Below, piece after piece: positions 1 to 10,589 of a stretch of DNA of 64,000 bases (positions are counted from its first letter, which is position 1; each line of letters starts with the position of its first letter). Made by a program: the position numbers and the translations under genes. The notes under the pieces were generated by a model. It did no database searches, was not told the origin of the DNA, and saw only the letters and a list, made by a program, of their open reading frames with translations. Origin of the DNA: Agarophyton chilense (lineage: Eukaryota; Rhodophyta; Florideophyceae; Gracilariales; Gracilariaceae); assembly GCA_030374765.1 (NCBI GenBank), contig JARGXX010000126.1, positions 1 to 64,000 on the forward strand, given 5' to 3'.

Positions 1-880
1 GGCAGATTGAGTGCGCGTGCGACACGGCGTAGGCGGGCGGGCTTATGATGGGTGACGGCAAAGTCGGAAGCTTCCGAAGATTTCGGGGGCGTGGGGTAGT
101 TGCTGCAGACTGGTTTTCGCCGTCCATACGACGTTTGCGATTGAGAGGTGTGGAAGGCTGTGATGAGGCTTTAGGCGTTGATGGTGCTGCGTGGGTAGTG
201 GGTGGGCCGGAGATCGTACGGGCACAGACGGGTCCTTGTTGCGTTTGAACAGTGCAGCGACGATGGGATGTTGTACTGGCGGAGGCTTTGCACGAATTTG
301 ATGTTCCAGCGCATGAAGACTGACGTGGTAAGGGGAGCGAGAGTGGTAAAGCGGCAACGGCAGTAAGCTGTGGCGCATGAAGAAAGATACGTTCGTCGCT
401 TACAATACGGTCATCGACAGCGGTGAGTTGTTGTGCATACACTTCATCTATTGACTTGCCATGGGCATCGATATCATCTTCAGTAGCCTGAAAGAACGAT
501 AACCGAGTGAGGATAGCGGGGGGTAGGAGAGTTACAACTGTGCGTTGGTATTGGTGCAACTCGCTCGACACGGCGCATGTGATACGAAATACGCGCGTTC
601 TCAGGATTGTATGCTGCAATGGAGACCGGACTGCGTGAGGCAGCGAGCAGCAAATGGTAGGTTTAAAAATGGTGGACCCAGGACCTCCGGACGGAGATGA
701 AAGCGAGGCCTTTGCAATGATGAACAAGAGCCATGCGAGGGTCGTGAAACAGAGGGGTGATTGTGAAGCAAACGGCGACCAATGAGAAAGCGTAGCTTTC
801 TCCAAACGTTTGCTGCAACCATGAAGGCGGTGTGCGATGCACGACCGTATGGTGTTGCTTTTTTGTAGCTCTTGAGACCG
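1..880 (-). CDS. RBR: Retinoblastoma-related protein, N-terminal part (partial, runs off left edge)
   Basis: A minus-strand frame is open without a stop from 880 to the window edge, about 293 codons, far longer than chance allows. No early ATG is evident, so it is probably an internal exon or one with an unseen 5' end. The block FTTLAWLLFIIAKASL (around 700-750) resembles the RB N-terminal domain helix around human VSWITFLLAKGEVL, and the residues just before it (SKRLEKA) resemble FSKLERT. Further on, a segment ending DERIFL recalls the end of the RB N domain (DARLFL in human). The last 80 codons are rich in Ser-Pro and Thr-Pro, as expected of the CDK-phosphorylated linker before pocket A. 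RB proteins repress E2F/DP targets in the nucleus. The alignment is from memory, so the family call is an inference. The first 8-9 codons (855-880) overlap a fragment of the dispersed repeat, so the true exon may start a little lower. Confidence 0.55.
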
Positions 881-900
881 CTACCATCAAAGCTCGGCCG
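855..900 (-). repeat. Inverted fragment of the dispersed zinc-finger repeat
   Basis: About 46 bp reads, on the minus strand, like the segment at about 13993-14040 and 4560-4605 (core GGTCTCAAGAG followed by a run of A). It places a small inverted piece of the unit's right half directly left of copy 1, so the ends of copy 1 are weakly inverted with respect to each other. Confidence 0.6.
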
Positions 901-1799
901 GAGTTTCACATCTGATCACTCGTGTGTTCATAGCTGCAAAAGATACTTTTTCGAGCAACGTTATACTAGTATGTATCGTTTTTGAATGGAAACGATACAC
1001 GTGAGAGCTTTCCAACATGTACCTCTACCCCACTACAGGAGACAAGCCAGTGACCACCACAATCACTTACTGTCCAACTGTGTTGATATCTCGAATCACT
1101 TTGTTTCCTTCGACGACACCAACTGCGGCAACTGCACCCAGAGCAACGCCGAGCGCATTTCGTTCTGCTTGTTCGTGTCATCTGCACCAGCTTCTGATTT
1201 GCATACGCATGTGCGTCTCTTGGAACCCAACGAATGCTGTCGTATGACAGACACCGGCGCCTTGCCATGCGGTCGACATCCATGCTGCCATGCGCTTCCC
1301 TCTGTTTTGGAACGAATATCAAATGCTGTTCAGTCCGCGATTTTGTTGGAGAGCAAAGCTCCTGAATTCTTTCTGTTCTGGTTTATTGCGACAAAACTGG
1401 TCCAAGATGATTCACATCGCGTTCAAATTTTGGTTTTCACAGAGGATGGAAGCCAGTGTGCTTTTCGGCTGCGATGAGAGATGATGCTCCGTGACGAAAA
1501 ACTTCGAGTACTTTCGGACACTAGATCGAATTGAAACAGATCACACTTTTCAGTACTTGGACGCTGGTGTCGCCGGCGAACACCGAGCTACCTTGCGTCT
1601 TTGCCATCAACGTTGGTTGAGAAATATCGCCCTCTGTGTGTTGAAGCGTGTCTCTCACCGTTCGTTCTGTGTACTTTACATGCGTTTCAATCCTTGCGTC
1701 TTCCCTCGAAATAAGCAAGGCATCTCACACAACAAACAACCCAATCGTTTAATATGGACAGTGAACTTTTTGCACACCAGTTTTCGGGGTTTCTCTAGA

Positions 1800-2745
1800 G
1801 AAGGCGATTGCACTACACAAATCGCAGCAACCAAAACAGAAGAAGCTTAGATGAGTTTCCCCGCGCTCTCCGACTACCGCCGCTTGGAAACCCTCAAGCA
1901 GGGAGTCTTCCGAGCTTCCAATCTCTATTCGGCCGCCACGAAGAGTCAAGACTTCCATCCGGCCATCGATTTGTTTCTCAACGACTATCGCCGCTTGGAA
2001 TATCTCAACCGGGAAGTCTTCCGGGTTTCGAATCTTCATTTGGCCGCCCAGGCGATTCCAGACTTCCATCCGGCCATCAATCTAGATCTCTTCGACTGCC
2101 GCCGCTTGGAATATCTCAACCGGGAAGTCTTCCTGGTTTCGAATCTCTTTTCGGCCGCCCGGAAGATTTAAGACTTGGATTCGGTCATCAACCCACTTCT
2201 TGCGATGTCCGTCGGAGTGGAAGTGGAACCGCTCGTCCCGTGTCTCTCGAACGGTTTCAGGAAGCAAGGGGCACTCACCCCATTCCTGCACTCTAGTCCC
2301 ACGGAAATGAACACTACACGGAAATCCCACACCAACACCGCCATGGGGAAACAGCGTGGCGAAGAAACAGTGTTCTGGAACTACCTCAGGAGCGCAAGAG
2401 TCGGGATGGAGGCGCCCCAGAGATTGCACAGAGATTTTGTTCAGATAGCATTCGCCAATCTCCAGTTCATGTGCCTTATCCTGCCCCGGAAGCGTCGTGT
2501 CTCGTTCAAGAAGTTTCCCACCGGTCTCCTGAGCACAACCTCCGTGAAGATTCGTTTTTGCCGGAGAGTAAAGCTCCTGCTGATTGCTCGGCTTTCCCAA
2601 ATCATCGACAAGGACTCGAAAAACTTGGCATCACAGGCTCCCGTACCAAACGTCCCAAGATTTTCCAGTGTGAGTAGTGTACGAAGTCGTTTGGTCGCAA
2701 GCATCATAAGGTGCGACACATCCAAGCCATTCATCGAAAAGTGAG
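1800..2745 (+). pseudogene. C2H2 zinc-finger protein gene with LPPLG repeats, forward member, copy 1
   Basis: The likely coding frame starts with an Asn/Arg-rich stretch, then three 37-residue units with the core LPPLGxxQxGSLPxFxS followed by GRPEDSR-like residues, then a polar region. It ends in a C2H2 finger encoded at 2663-2731 (C-x2-C-x12-H-x4-H, with KSFGRKHHK between the Cys and His pairs). A canonical 5' splice site, GTGAGT, follows the finger at about 2741, so the gene probably had a further exon. In this copy a stop codon sits between the two cysteines of the finger and the frame is also broken after the repeats, so it looks dead. Proline-rich repeats before a lone C-terminal finger suggest a nuclear DNA-binding factor, but I do not recognise the family. 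The same arrangement is at 11430-12420. Confidence 0.5.
1872..2204 (+). repeat. Three 111-bp tandem units, copy 1
   Basis: Units start at 1872, 1983 and 2094, each opening with GACTxxCGCCGCTTGGAA. The period of 111 is 37 codons, so unit number can change without a frame change. All three forward frames stay largely open across the array. Confidence 0.85.
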
Positions 2746-2769
2746 TTACTTCAGCTTTCACTGCGGATC

Positions 2770-2976
2770 TCAATCACGTCGGTCTTTTCTAACATTTCTC
2801 TTTGCAATTGCTTTTGAAACCATCTTCTTTGACATATTCATATTGGATCGGGTAGCCAGGTTTTGCAAAGAGCACTGATCGAATTCCACATGAAAACTGC
2901 TCATTAAGCTTTCGAGCATTTGCAATTTAGGCTGTACAAGATCTACTTTACGGAGATGGAGGATAATTTGAGCCAT
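2770..2976 (-). CDS. Small hypothetical protein between the paired zinc-finger genes, copy 1
   Basis: A 68-codon frame starts at the ATG at 2976 (MAQIILHLRKVDLV) and ends in a Lys/Arg-rich tail (KAIAKRNVRKDRRD). It is kept at full length in the other long copy (12443-12649), with its only amino-acid difference upstream of this ATG. The frame sits in the gap between the forward gene and its reverse paralogue, and could instead be the last exon of the reverse gene. No known domain is visible. Its survival while neighbouring frames are broken is mild support for coding. Confidence 0.3.
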   Translation of the reverse strand: MAQIILHLRKVDLVQPKLQMLESLMSSFHVEFDQCSLQNLATRSNMNMSKKMVSKAIAKRNVRKDRRD

Positions 2977-3079
2977 GTATGCGCAGAGCACCCCAATCGT
3001 CACAGTTTATCAACGGGTGTGAGGAAAGTATAGCTTGCGACTCTAGCCGTAATGTAGTAAGTTATCCACAAACTTCTAT

Positions 3080-3881
3080 CAGTGTTCTGTCGCCTGAAGG
3101 TTATGCTCAGGAGAACTGCTTGGAAACTTCTTGCGTGGAATACAACGCTTGCGGGGCAGAACAAGGCACGGGAACTGCATATTGGTGAATGTTTTCTGAA
3201 GAAACCCCCTGTGAAATCTCTGGCGCTCCTTCTTCCAGACTATTATGTTCCTGAAGTACTTCCAGAACGTTGCCTCTTCGCCACACTTTTTCCTCATGGT
3301 GGCTGTTGTGTGGCATTTCCGTGGGACTGGAATGCAGTCTTGGTTGGGTAAGCGCAACTTGCTTCCTGAGACAAATTGAGAGACACCGGACGAAAGGTCC
3401 CACTTCTACTCCGTTGGACATCACAAGAACTGGATTTATGGCCAAATCCAAGTCTTGAATCTTCCGGGCGGCCAAATGAAGATTCCAAACTTGGGAGAGT
3501 TCTCGGTTGAGATGTTCTAAGCGGGTGTTCTCGGAGAGAGCTGGTTTGATACACGGATGGAATTCTTGAATCTTTCGGGCGGCCGGAGATGGATTCTAAG
3601 CGTGGAAGACTGCCCGTCTGAGGGTTTCCAAGCGGCGGTAGTTTAGTTGGAGAGCGGGGGGGAAACCCATCTGGGAGTCTTCTGTTTTCGTTGCTGCGAT
3701 TTGGGTCGTGCAGCCCACATGCCGAAAGGCCTTGTGAGTAATTAGTATACCTATCTTGATACCGCTGGCAATCGTAAACTGAGAGAAATTCTCTAGTACG
3801 CGAAATAACAAGACACGCATTATAAGCTGTCTTCTTTTCCACACTTTTCTCGCGTTCTATCAGGACGCAAGACCGGATCAT
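3080..3881 (-). pseudogene. Reverse-strand paralogue of the zinc-finger gene, copy 1
   Basis: Read on the minus strand this matches the forward gene from its 5' region onward: an Asn/Arg-rich start, two units of the LPPLGNPQTGSLPRLES type instead of three, a CDVQRSRSGTFRPVSL block matching CDVRRSGSGTARPVSL of the forward gene, and a polar tail. No zinc finger follows. The pair is therefore a diverged tail-to-tail duplication. The frame is long but split relative to the copy at 12752-13555, which stays open for 267 codons. Function unknown. Confidence 0.45.
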
Positions 3882-5280
3882 GTCCTCAAAAGACGGAGAA
3901 AGAAACCTCGGTCACGAAATCATAGGAAAGGGTGATGTAGTCCACACCACACGATAACAAAGAAGAAGCGAGCTGTCCTAAACATAGTAGCGTTGCTATA
4001 TTTTTGTTACGTTGTGAATGGCAATTATTTCTTGGAAAGACATTTGCTCCGAGTGGCGGACGCATGTTGAGTGGTCCGAAACTCCGCCACCATGGCGAAA
4101 GTCCACCGTGTGCGCCAACCAATCTGCGGATTATTTGATATACTTGCTTGCACCAGAGGCTGTCGATGGTCAAATTTAGCAAATCTGGAGATAAGATGCG
4201 CCTGCAACTGCACGCGGTCGCAACTGTACAAATGCGCCCTGAAATGGTTTCAGCGCAGCTTGGCCACAGAACAGATAAAACTCCGACCAACTTCCACACT
4301 AGCTTCGACCGTTGAAAAGGATCAGGCGGCGAGCGCGGAGCCCGCGCCCGCAACAGCATTGTTTACCTTACCCACCGCACTTGGAAAGTGAACGATTGAA
4401 GCGGCAACCCTTGCGTCCGCCGGCTGTTGTTGTTGGAATGTTTTCTCTCTCAGGACACGGTCTGACGCGCCAAGAGGGCACCAGAACTCCTTCAACTAAA
4501 AGGGCTATGTACCTCGTGCCCAGCTTTCAGTGGCGCAATCTTCATCTAGCACCTTGGACGTCCCGGTCGAGCTTTGACGACAATGGTCTCGAGAACGGCG
4601 ACAAACGTAGTAGTTGTGGTCCAAATTCGTTTCGGAGCCGCCATTCAAGTTCGACTCGACAAATCCTGTGTTAATTCCCATCGCTATTTGTCTGTAGGAT
4701 CAGCCGCCCCATTCCTATTCAAGCGCTCCCGATGCAAGATTGTAGCCTAGCATCGCCTTACCTGCCAACCACTACAATGTATTTGAATTTCATCTAACCG
4801 TTTAGAACCAGAACCCAGCCGACTATTGCTCATCCCGACGCACTAAGGTTACTGAAACTACGCTCTTGTCTCCACTACACTACAGAGCGCCAAGCTCTGG
4901 TACGTTCTGAAGAATTGAGAAGAGTACCTGTACAATTTGAGACAAGAAAGTCATGCCCAGGTCTCTCTATGTCACGGGCACCAGCGACACACTGTACCGC
5001 ATCCACGCACACCGGCCTTGTATAATTGTGTGGTACATGACGATCAACCCAAGTACTACCAGACTGCAGTGAAACAAACAGAAGACTTGGAATAACTTAC
5101 ACCCAGTCAATGGTGAACGGGCATTGGCGCGCATTTCTGATTTTCGGCATGAACCTAAGCGCGTAGGGACACAGCATAAAATCAAAAGCAGTGGGCACTG
5201 GGTTGGGAAACCAAAGAGGACGGCGTTGAGCGTGCAGGAGGGAAGCGGCAAAACCAAAACCTGTGCTGGACAAGTGTTAA

Positions 5281-6267
5281 TACATGCTACTGACCTGTCG
5301 CGATACCATCACGAGATTTCACAGAAAACCCTCGAACTGTTTTACAACAGCACTGTTGTGGGCTCTATGAATATCAACCGTACTGCTGGAAGAGTACGCT
5401 GAATTTCTCAGAAGAATTTGTGTTTTCCTGAACAACGATGAAGGACATGGACGCCCGATGTGGAATGTCAGTTAAGCCTAAGCCAAAAGGGCACGCCACA
5501 ACGATCGAAAAGACCCCGGCCTCGATCGAGCAAACCAAAGTCGATGGCAGAATAGACAGGAGCGGAGAAAGATGATCAAGCCCCGGCCTGTGCTGAACAA
5601 CTATTTATGAGCGTTCCAAATCTACAGCGGTTGCCCTACGAGATGTGAGACAGTCAGTACACTAAACTGTTTTAAATGTGCACCGTTTCGGCCAACTTTG
5701 AGCACGCATATACGGCCCATTGATCGCATTCTCACCCACCGGGACATTTTAAGTTTCCAACAAATGATGTCACACTGGCCAATCCGTTTCCTCTTTAGAA
5801 CACTTGCTGCAGTGTCACCTGCAAAACTGCTTGATATCCACATTTGCGCCAGCTCATGAATACAGTTTGCTTTCGCTACGCTCGGGAGGAAGTATACCAG
5901 TACGGAAGGTACGCAATCCCCGTAGACAAACGCAAGTGCTGCACGTAAACAGTTGCCCATCTGCCAGTTTCAGATACGCTGCCGAATCAGCATCTGTTCA
6001 GATGCAGTCGAGGGACAAAGAGGTTGGAGACGGAAAGGTTACGGTGCACGTTTCTGTGCTTGGGGCACAGTCGCCAACAACATGTACATTTTACCAAAGC
6101 TGATATCATCCATCACGTTAAGCACTATCTGTCTATGGATGTCCATTATTGCTTCCAAAGCGCACAGCTTTCCATCAAGCCTAAATTCCGTTCCCCCGCT
6201 AAGTAATCGCTCCCAATTCTGTAAACTGCACCCACAACGCAAATTCTGTACCATCTTCGAATCGCGT
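5281..6267. other. Unassigned stretch between repeat copies 1 and 2
   Basis: I see no repeat match here. A minus-strand frame at 6039-6272 of about 77 codons has protein-like composition (a segment KLCALEAIMDIHRQIVLNV), possibly an exon of a lost host gene, but I cannot place it. Frames on the other strand look like chance. Confidence 0.3.
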
Positions 6268-6269
6268 TT

Positions 6270-7043
6270 CACATCTGATCACTCGTGTGTTCATAGCTGC
6301 AAAAGATACTTTTCGAGCAACGTTATACTAGTATGTATCGTTTTTGAATGGCAACGATACACGTGAGAGCTTTCCAACATGTACCTCTACCCCACTACAG
6401 GAGACAAGCCAGTGACCACCACAATCACTTACTGTCCAACTGTGTTGATATCTCGAATCACTTTGTTTCCTTCGACGACACCAACTGCGGCAACTGCACC
6501 CAGAGCAACGCCGAGCGCATTTCGTTCTGCTTGTTCGTGTCATCTGCACCAGCTTCTGATTTGCATACGCATGTGCGTCTCTTGGAACCCAACGAATGCT
6601 GTCGTATGACAGACACCAGCGTCTTGCCATGCGGTCGACATCCATGCTGACATGCGCTTTCCCTCCGTTTTGGAACGAATATCAACGGCTGTTCAGTCCG
6701 TGATTTTGTTGGAGAGCACAGCTCCTGAAGTTCTTTCTGTTCTGGTTTATTGACACAAAACTGGTCCAAGATGATTCACACCGCGTTCAAATTTTGGTTT
6801 TCACAGAGGATGGAAACCAGTGTGCTCTTTGGCTGCGATGAGAGATGATGCTCCGTGACGAAAAACTTCGAGTACTTTCGGATACTAGATCGAAGTGAAA
6901 CGGATCACACTTTTCAGTACTTGGTCGCTGGTGTCGCCGGCGAACACCGAGCTACCTTGCGGCTTTGCCATCAACGTTGGTCGAGAAATATCGTCCTCTG
7001 TGTGTTGAAGCGTTTCTCTCACCGTGCGTTCTGTGTACTTTAC
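6270..7043 (+). repeat. Dispersed repeat unit, copy 2 (left end only)
   Basis: This matches the first 770 bp of copies 1 and 3, from the TGATCACTCG start through the left-end hairpin to the motif TGTGTACTTTACA, where it stops abruptly and joins a HEAT-like gene fragment. Copies 1 and 2 also share about ten bases (GTTTCACATC) before the common start, absent before copy 3. The zinc-finger genes are missing from this copy. Confidence 0.85.
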
Positions 7044-7049
7044 ATCATC

Positions 7050-7537
7050 AACTCGACCATCAGAATCACGCCGTTCGTCATGCCGCTTGGACAGAAATTG
7101 CGCGCTTGCTCCATGATGCCACTCCGCATCCGCGCCTGGCGCACGCCATCCTTTCCCCGCTTCTTGCCGTGCTCCATCACCCTCACGAATATCACTTTGA
7201 AGTAGTCGCCGCCCTACTTCCCGACTTGCTCTCGTCCCTGTGCGCATCCGATCAGCCCAATTTCACCGCTCATCACACCACGCTCATGTGCGCCGTCATG
7301 GACGCCGTCTCTTTGCTCAACAAACCCAACCACGCACTGGAAAACCTTCTTACGGTCTTGCGCGACGAGCAGTACGCCCGCATAATGCCCCGGCACGCTG
7401 CCAACCGCGCGCACTCGTTTCTTAGCACTGCTCTCTCTCTTGCCTGCGATCCCCTGATTTGGACACCCAACCCAACCTTCGTTCGGCAGTGTGGAAAAGC
7501 GCGCAGTATGCTTTGCGGTGCAGACGGAATTTGACAG
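7050..7537 (+). pseudogene. HEAT-like helical repeat gene fragment joined to start of RBR pocket B, plus copy
   Basis: The frame runs from copy 2 of the dispersed repeat through about 130 residues of alternating amphipathic helices (for example LLAVLHHPHE, then DLLSSL and DAVSLLNKP), typical of HEAT or ARM solenoids. PDS5 is one possible source because a PDS5-like exon also occurs at 51620-51970, but that is a guess. From about 7455 the next frame gives NLRSAVWKSAQYAL, which is the start of an RB pocket B domain, then the similarity stops at 7537. The piece is a rearranged fragment and unlikely to be functional. Confidence 0.4.
7140..7537 (+). repeat. Left arm of a 400-bp inverted repeat
   Basis: This arm matches the reverse complement of 8511-8910 with scattered substitutions and a 2-bp indel in a CT run. 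It contains the HEAT-like fragment and the first about 27 residues of RBR pocket B. The spacer between arms is 973 bp. Confidence 0.85.
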
Positions 7538-7698
7538 AACTGCCTTCGGTTGCAATCGGATATGTACATCCCTACGGAGCGCTACAACTGTCTGCTGCAC
7601 CAAACTCACCTTCAGACCTCCATGTCGTCCCCATCGGTACCTTGCGACACATTACCATCTTCCGCATCTCCTGAATCGGTCTCTGTACTTCTCACAAC

Positions 7699-8622
7699 TC
7701 AACCTGATCTTCCGATGACTTCTTGCACCTCCCGCCGCACTGCGGTACATCTTGCGTCGACAACCGGCCCGTCGAAACTCAGTGGTCGATACCGTCTTCT
7801 CTCCCGGCTTCTGTGACTCACTGCAACATTTCCGATAGGACTTTCTCCAAAGGCGAATGGTGACCGAGTACCCGGTGTCATTGAACCCAGATCGTTGCCT
7901 TGACTTCTCCGCACGCTGTGCTGTCGACTCAGAGCCATATTCCTCGTGGACGGTGACATGGGAGAAACAAAAATCGATCCGATTTGTTTTGGGGATCTTT
8001 GTGTCTTCATGATGCGCATAGCACTCTGCAATAATTTACGATCAATATCCCCAAACATTTTCTTTTGTTCCCTTCCCTGACGGCGGCTTGCCCGTCTGGA
8101 AAGGTCATTCAAACCTTCTGAAGCTTGGTCGTCTGCCTTACTTGCTCGCAATGCTTCCGCTAATCTCTTTGCATCTCGGCCTTCAATATCTTCGCCCGTC
8201 AGTACGATGAAGTTGCTCATGTAAGGCACAAACACTTCGTTATAGAAGCGAATGATATCGCCTGTCTCTTCAGTCGTCGATTCCGGTCGTGGCCCACTAT
8301 CATCTGCAGCATCTTCCGCCAACAAATGCCCGAAATCTCCGAGAAAAATGTTATGGGACACTGGTGGAGAATTGCTCCGAAATGTGGGATCACTTGTGTG
8401 CTCCAATTGATTGTAGTGCCACACGATATGGCGGAACTGCAGTTGGATATGTTGGATCTTGGCCACGCCATCTATCACAAACAGGATGATCAAGTCAATA
8501 TGTCTGTTGACTGTCAAATTCCATCTGCACCACAGAGCATACTGCACGCTTTTCCACACTGCCGAACGAAGGTTGGTTTGGGTGTCCAAATCAGGGGATC
8601 GCAGGCAAGAGAGAGAGAGCAT
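7699..8622 (-). pseudogene. RBR: RBR pocket B and C-terminal fragment
   Basis: The minus-strand frame gives NLRSAVWKSVQYAL, then RHIDLIILFVIDGVAKI and FRHIVWHYNQL, which parallel human RB pocket B (IIWTLFQHTL, RHLDQIMMCSMYGICKV, FKIIVTAYKDL). DIIRFYNEVFVP then matches the conserved end of pocket B in plants and animals (SIIVFYNSVFM in human). Downstream, GSIFVSPMSPSTR recalls the C-terminal YISP motif that binds E2F/DP or cyclin-CDK. Pocket A and the N domain are absent, and upstream the frame changes into the HEAT-like fragment, so this is a displaced 3' fragment of an RBR gene. It cannot be the downstream part of the 1-880 frame, since it lies on the wrong side of it. Likely a duplicated, non-functional piece. 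Confidence 0.6.
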
Positions 8623-8910
8623 TGCTAAGCAACGAGTGCGCGCGGTTGGCAGCGTGCCGGGGCATTATGCGGGCGTACTGCTCGTCGCGCAAGACCGTGA
8701 GAAGGGTTTCGAGTGCATGGTTGGGTTTGTTGAGCAAAGAGACGGCGTCCATGACGGCGCACATGAGCGTGGTGTGATGAGCGGTGAAGTTGGGCTGATC
8801 GGATGCGCGCAGGGACGAGAGCAAGTCGAAAAGTAGGGTGGCGACTACTTCAAAGTGATTTTCGTGAGGGTGATGGAGCACGGCAAGAAGCGCGGAAAGG
8901 ATGGCGTGCG
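8511..8910 (-). repeat. Right arm of the 400-bp inverted repeat
   Basis: Reverse-complement partner of 7140-7537. In this arm the RBR similarity continues unbroken into the spacer, so this orientation is probably the parental one and the left arm the derived copy. Confidence 0.85.
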
Positions 8911-8962
8911 TATGAATGTCGACAGCTAGTGACAGGATGCCATGTAATGCGCACGCGAGCAC
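8595..8962 (-). pseudogene. HEAT-like helical repeat gene fragment, minus copy
   Basis: Same helical segment as at 7070-7450 (LLAVLHHPHENHFEVVATLL, DAVSLLNKPNHALETLL). It is open for about 120 codons and directly abuts the RBR fragment in another frame. That the same junction occurs in both arms shows it was formed before the inverted duplication. Confidence 0.4.
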
Positions 8963-9009
8963 TTACGTGCTCTGACGCCCGTTCCAACTTGCATTCGTAG
9001 TTAGTGCCT

Positions 9010-10589
9010 TTACATGAGCAATTACTATTGTCTACATAAACACAGCAAGATGAATCTGCAGGTCATCTGACTACACGGACGCCGGGGCACCCAAGTTGTC
9101 TAAGAAACATAGCTACAGTTGTTACCCCGCTCAATACTTAGTTATGGGCCCAGCACCAGCCTCATCCTCCGGCACGCGCAGCCGTCCACGTTTTTCTTAG
9201 GACCTGAAAAACGTCCTGTGGACTGACGGCAAAGGCAACCAGGAAGATTATGCAAAGTCAGTGGCACTATAAGACTTCATTTCACGAGAAATTGCCCGAC
9301 TCAAAATCGAGCAAGATAGCGTTACCGCTTCGCAGAACAATTCTGAAGAGCCAGCTGTATGGAAGGTCTCGAGATCTGTGTTCTACGATCAGTGACGAAG
9401 ATGTTGCTTCAGATGAAGAAGCCGACAAGATCGTCAAAACCATCTATAAGTGAGATTCGCTGTCTGTTGTCAGTGAGGTTTATGGGAACTTTATCACGCT
9501 TCTGAATATGAAGCGCTCCGGCAATTAAACGTTCCCCAATTTCGAACTTAGATTAGATGCTTCGGCGTCTAAGTTTCACGCTCAATCTGAATCCGCCAAG
9601 TTGCCAGAGTCGCTGACAGCCTTCATGCTTTTGAAAAACTCAGCTGTCGACAATGGGCAGCGTGTCTCGGTGCTTGCGGCGACATCAACGAACAGCACCT
9701 TGACTGCTACTGCGACGACGACGGATTACCTCAACACTATGTCGTATGAGAAAATGGCGTCTGTCTTTCGCCAGTGTGATGAAGTCCCTCATGCACACTC
9801 TATCGGCTCCCCACAGCCGCTTTCAATCGCTGCCAATGCAGCACAGCTCCTGCCGCGCAACTAGAACCGCCCCGACCGTCGCAACAAGGGTAGACTCCTT
9901 TCCATGCGCTATCCTTGTGACATTTTCAAGAAGTTTGGTCAACGGAAAAAGAACCACAACCCGGATGGTTCCTTACCCTCCCATGTGCGCTGCCTCGACT
10001 CCCCAGCTCCATCGCTGAACACATCGCCGCCGAACAAGTATGGACAGCAGAATGATGCCCCGAAGAAGGTTGTTTCTTTTAACTGTGCCACCATGACCAG
10101 TTCAACGGCAGCTGTCTCCGCAAATCCCGCGCCTGCCCGTCTCGGTCCTCTCCTAGATGACGGCGCACCGTACAGTGCCAGCGGACAAGTCGAGCTGCAT
10201 CTCCTGTCTATCGAACTCGGATTGGCTCCCGACACTCCACATGAAACGATTCCTGCATCGCTCAACGGCCACACCAGGTAGCAATATGACGTGGGTGCTC
10301 ATGCAAGCCTCCAGCGCAGCATTCTTGGCTAGATAGTCCTGCGCGCCAAGTCTGACCTCGGAAATGACATCAACATCACCCACTTAGTGCTCGAAGGATC
10401 ATCGCAGTGGGTGATCGGGAGAAATGTCACCCCCAAGGCGAACATTGTTCATTTTGGTATGAACGCTCTGTGCTTCGATGCCAACGGCGCGAACGATCCT
10501 TTGAAAATCGTTGATGACGACTTCCTATCCTATATCTCTGTAGAACGCTTCGCATCATCCAAAGGATACCTTGTATTTACTCTCTACTG
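9010..10589 (+). mobile_element. Old Copia element fragment (LTR end, gag and protease region)
   Basis: This aligns with 14640-16205 of the young Copia array: the end of the LTR, the ATGGGCCCAGCACC start of the polyprotein, the gag region, and the DDGAPYSA protease motif near 10157. It is clearly diverged and broken in many places, so it belongs to an older relative rather than the same burst. It is cut at 10589, exactly where copy 3 of the dispersed repeat begins. The remainder of pol is absent from the window. Confidence 0.85.

Larger units (their letters stand above)
905..5280 (+). repeat. Dispersed repeat unit, copy 1 (carries a pair of zinc-finger-type genes)
   Basis: This unit matches 10590-14430 plus 24257-24533 closely over its length, and its first 770 bp match 6270-7043. 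The left end begins TGATCACTCGTG; 65 bp in lies a hairpin (972-980 with 991-999). Reading inward there is a 163-codon frame (986-1477) open in both long copies, then a forward gene with 111-bp repeats and a zinc finger, a small minus-strand frame, and a reverse-strand paralogue. About 250 bp at 4085-4340 is present here but not in the other long copy. The right end falls near 5280, where the copies diverge. I see no transposase, terminal inverted repeat or target duplication that would name a transposon class. It may be a segmental duplication or a non-autonomous element. Confidence 0.75.

Noticed and set aside
986-1477. 163-codon frame at the left end of the dispersed repeat, open in both long copies
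   Set aside because: A second frame of similar length is open on the opposite strand over the same bases, the composition (many Cys and His without a zinc pattern) is odd, and copy 2 breaks it. I kept it only as a note in the repeat entry.
905-5280. Helitron or cut-and-paste DNA transposon as carrier of the zinc-finger repeat
   Set aside because: No Rep/helicase or transposase frame, no CTRR end with hairpin, no consistent terminal inverted repeat and no target duplication that I could define by eye.
7699-8622. RBR fragment as the missing second half of the 1-880 gene
   Set aside because: Both are on the minus strand, but the C-terminal fragment lies upstream of the N-terminal one in that orientation, so they cannot form one gene in this arrangement.
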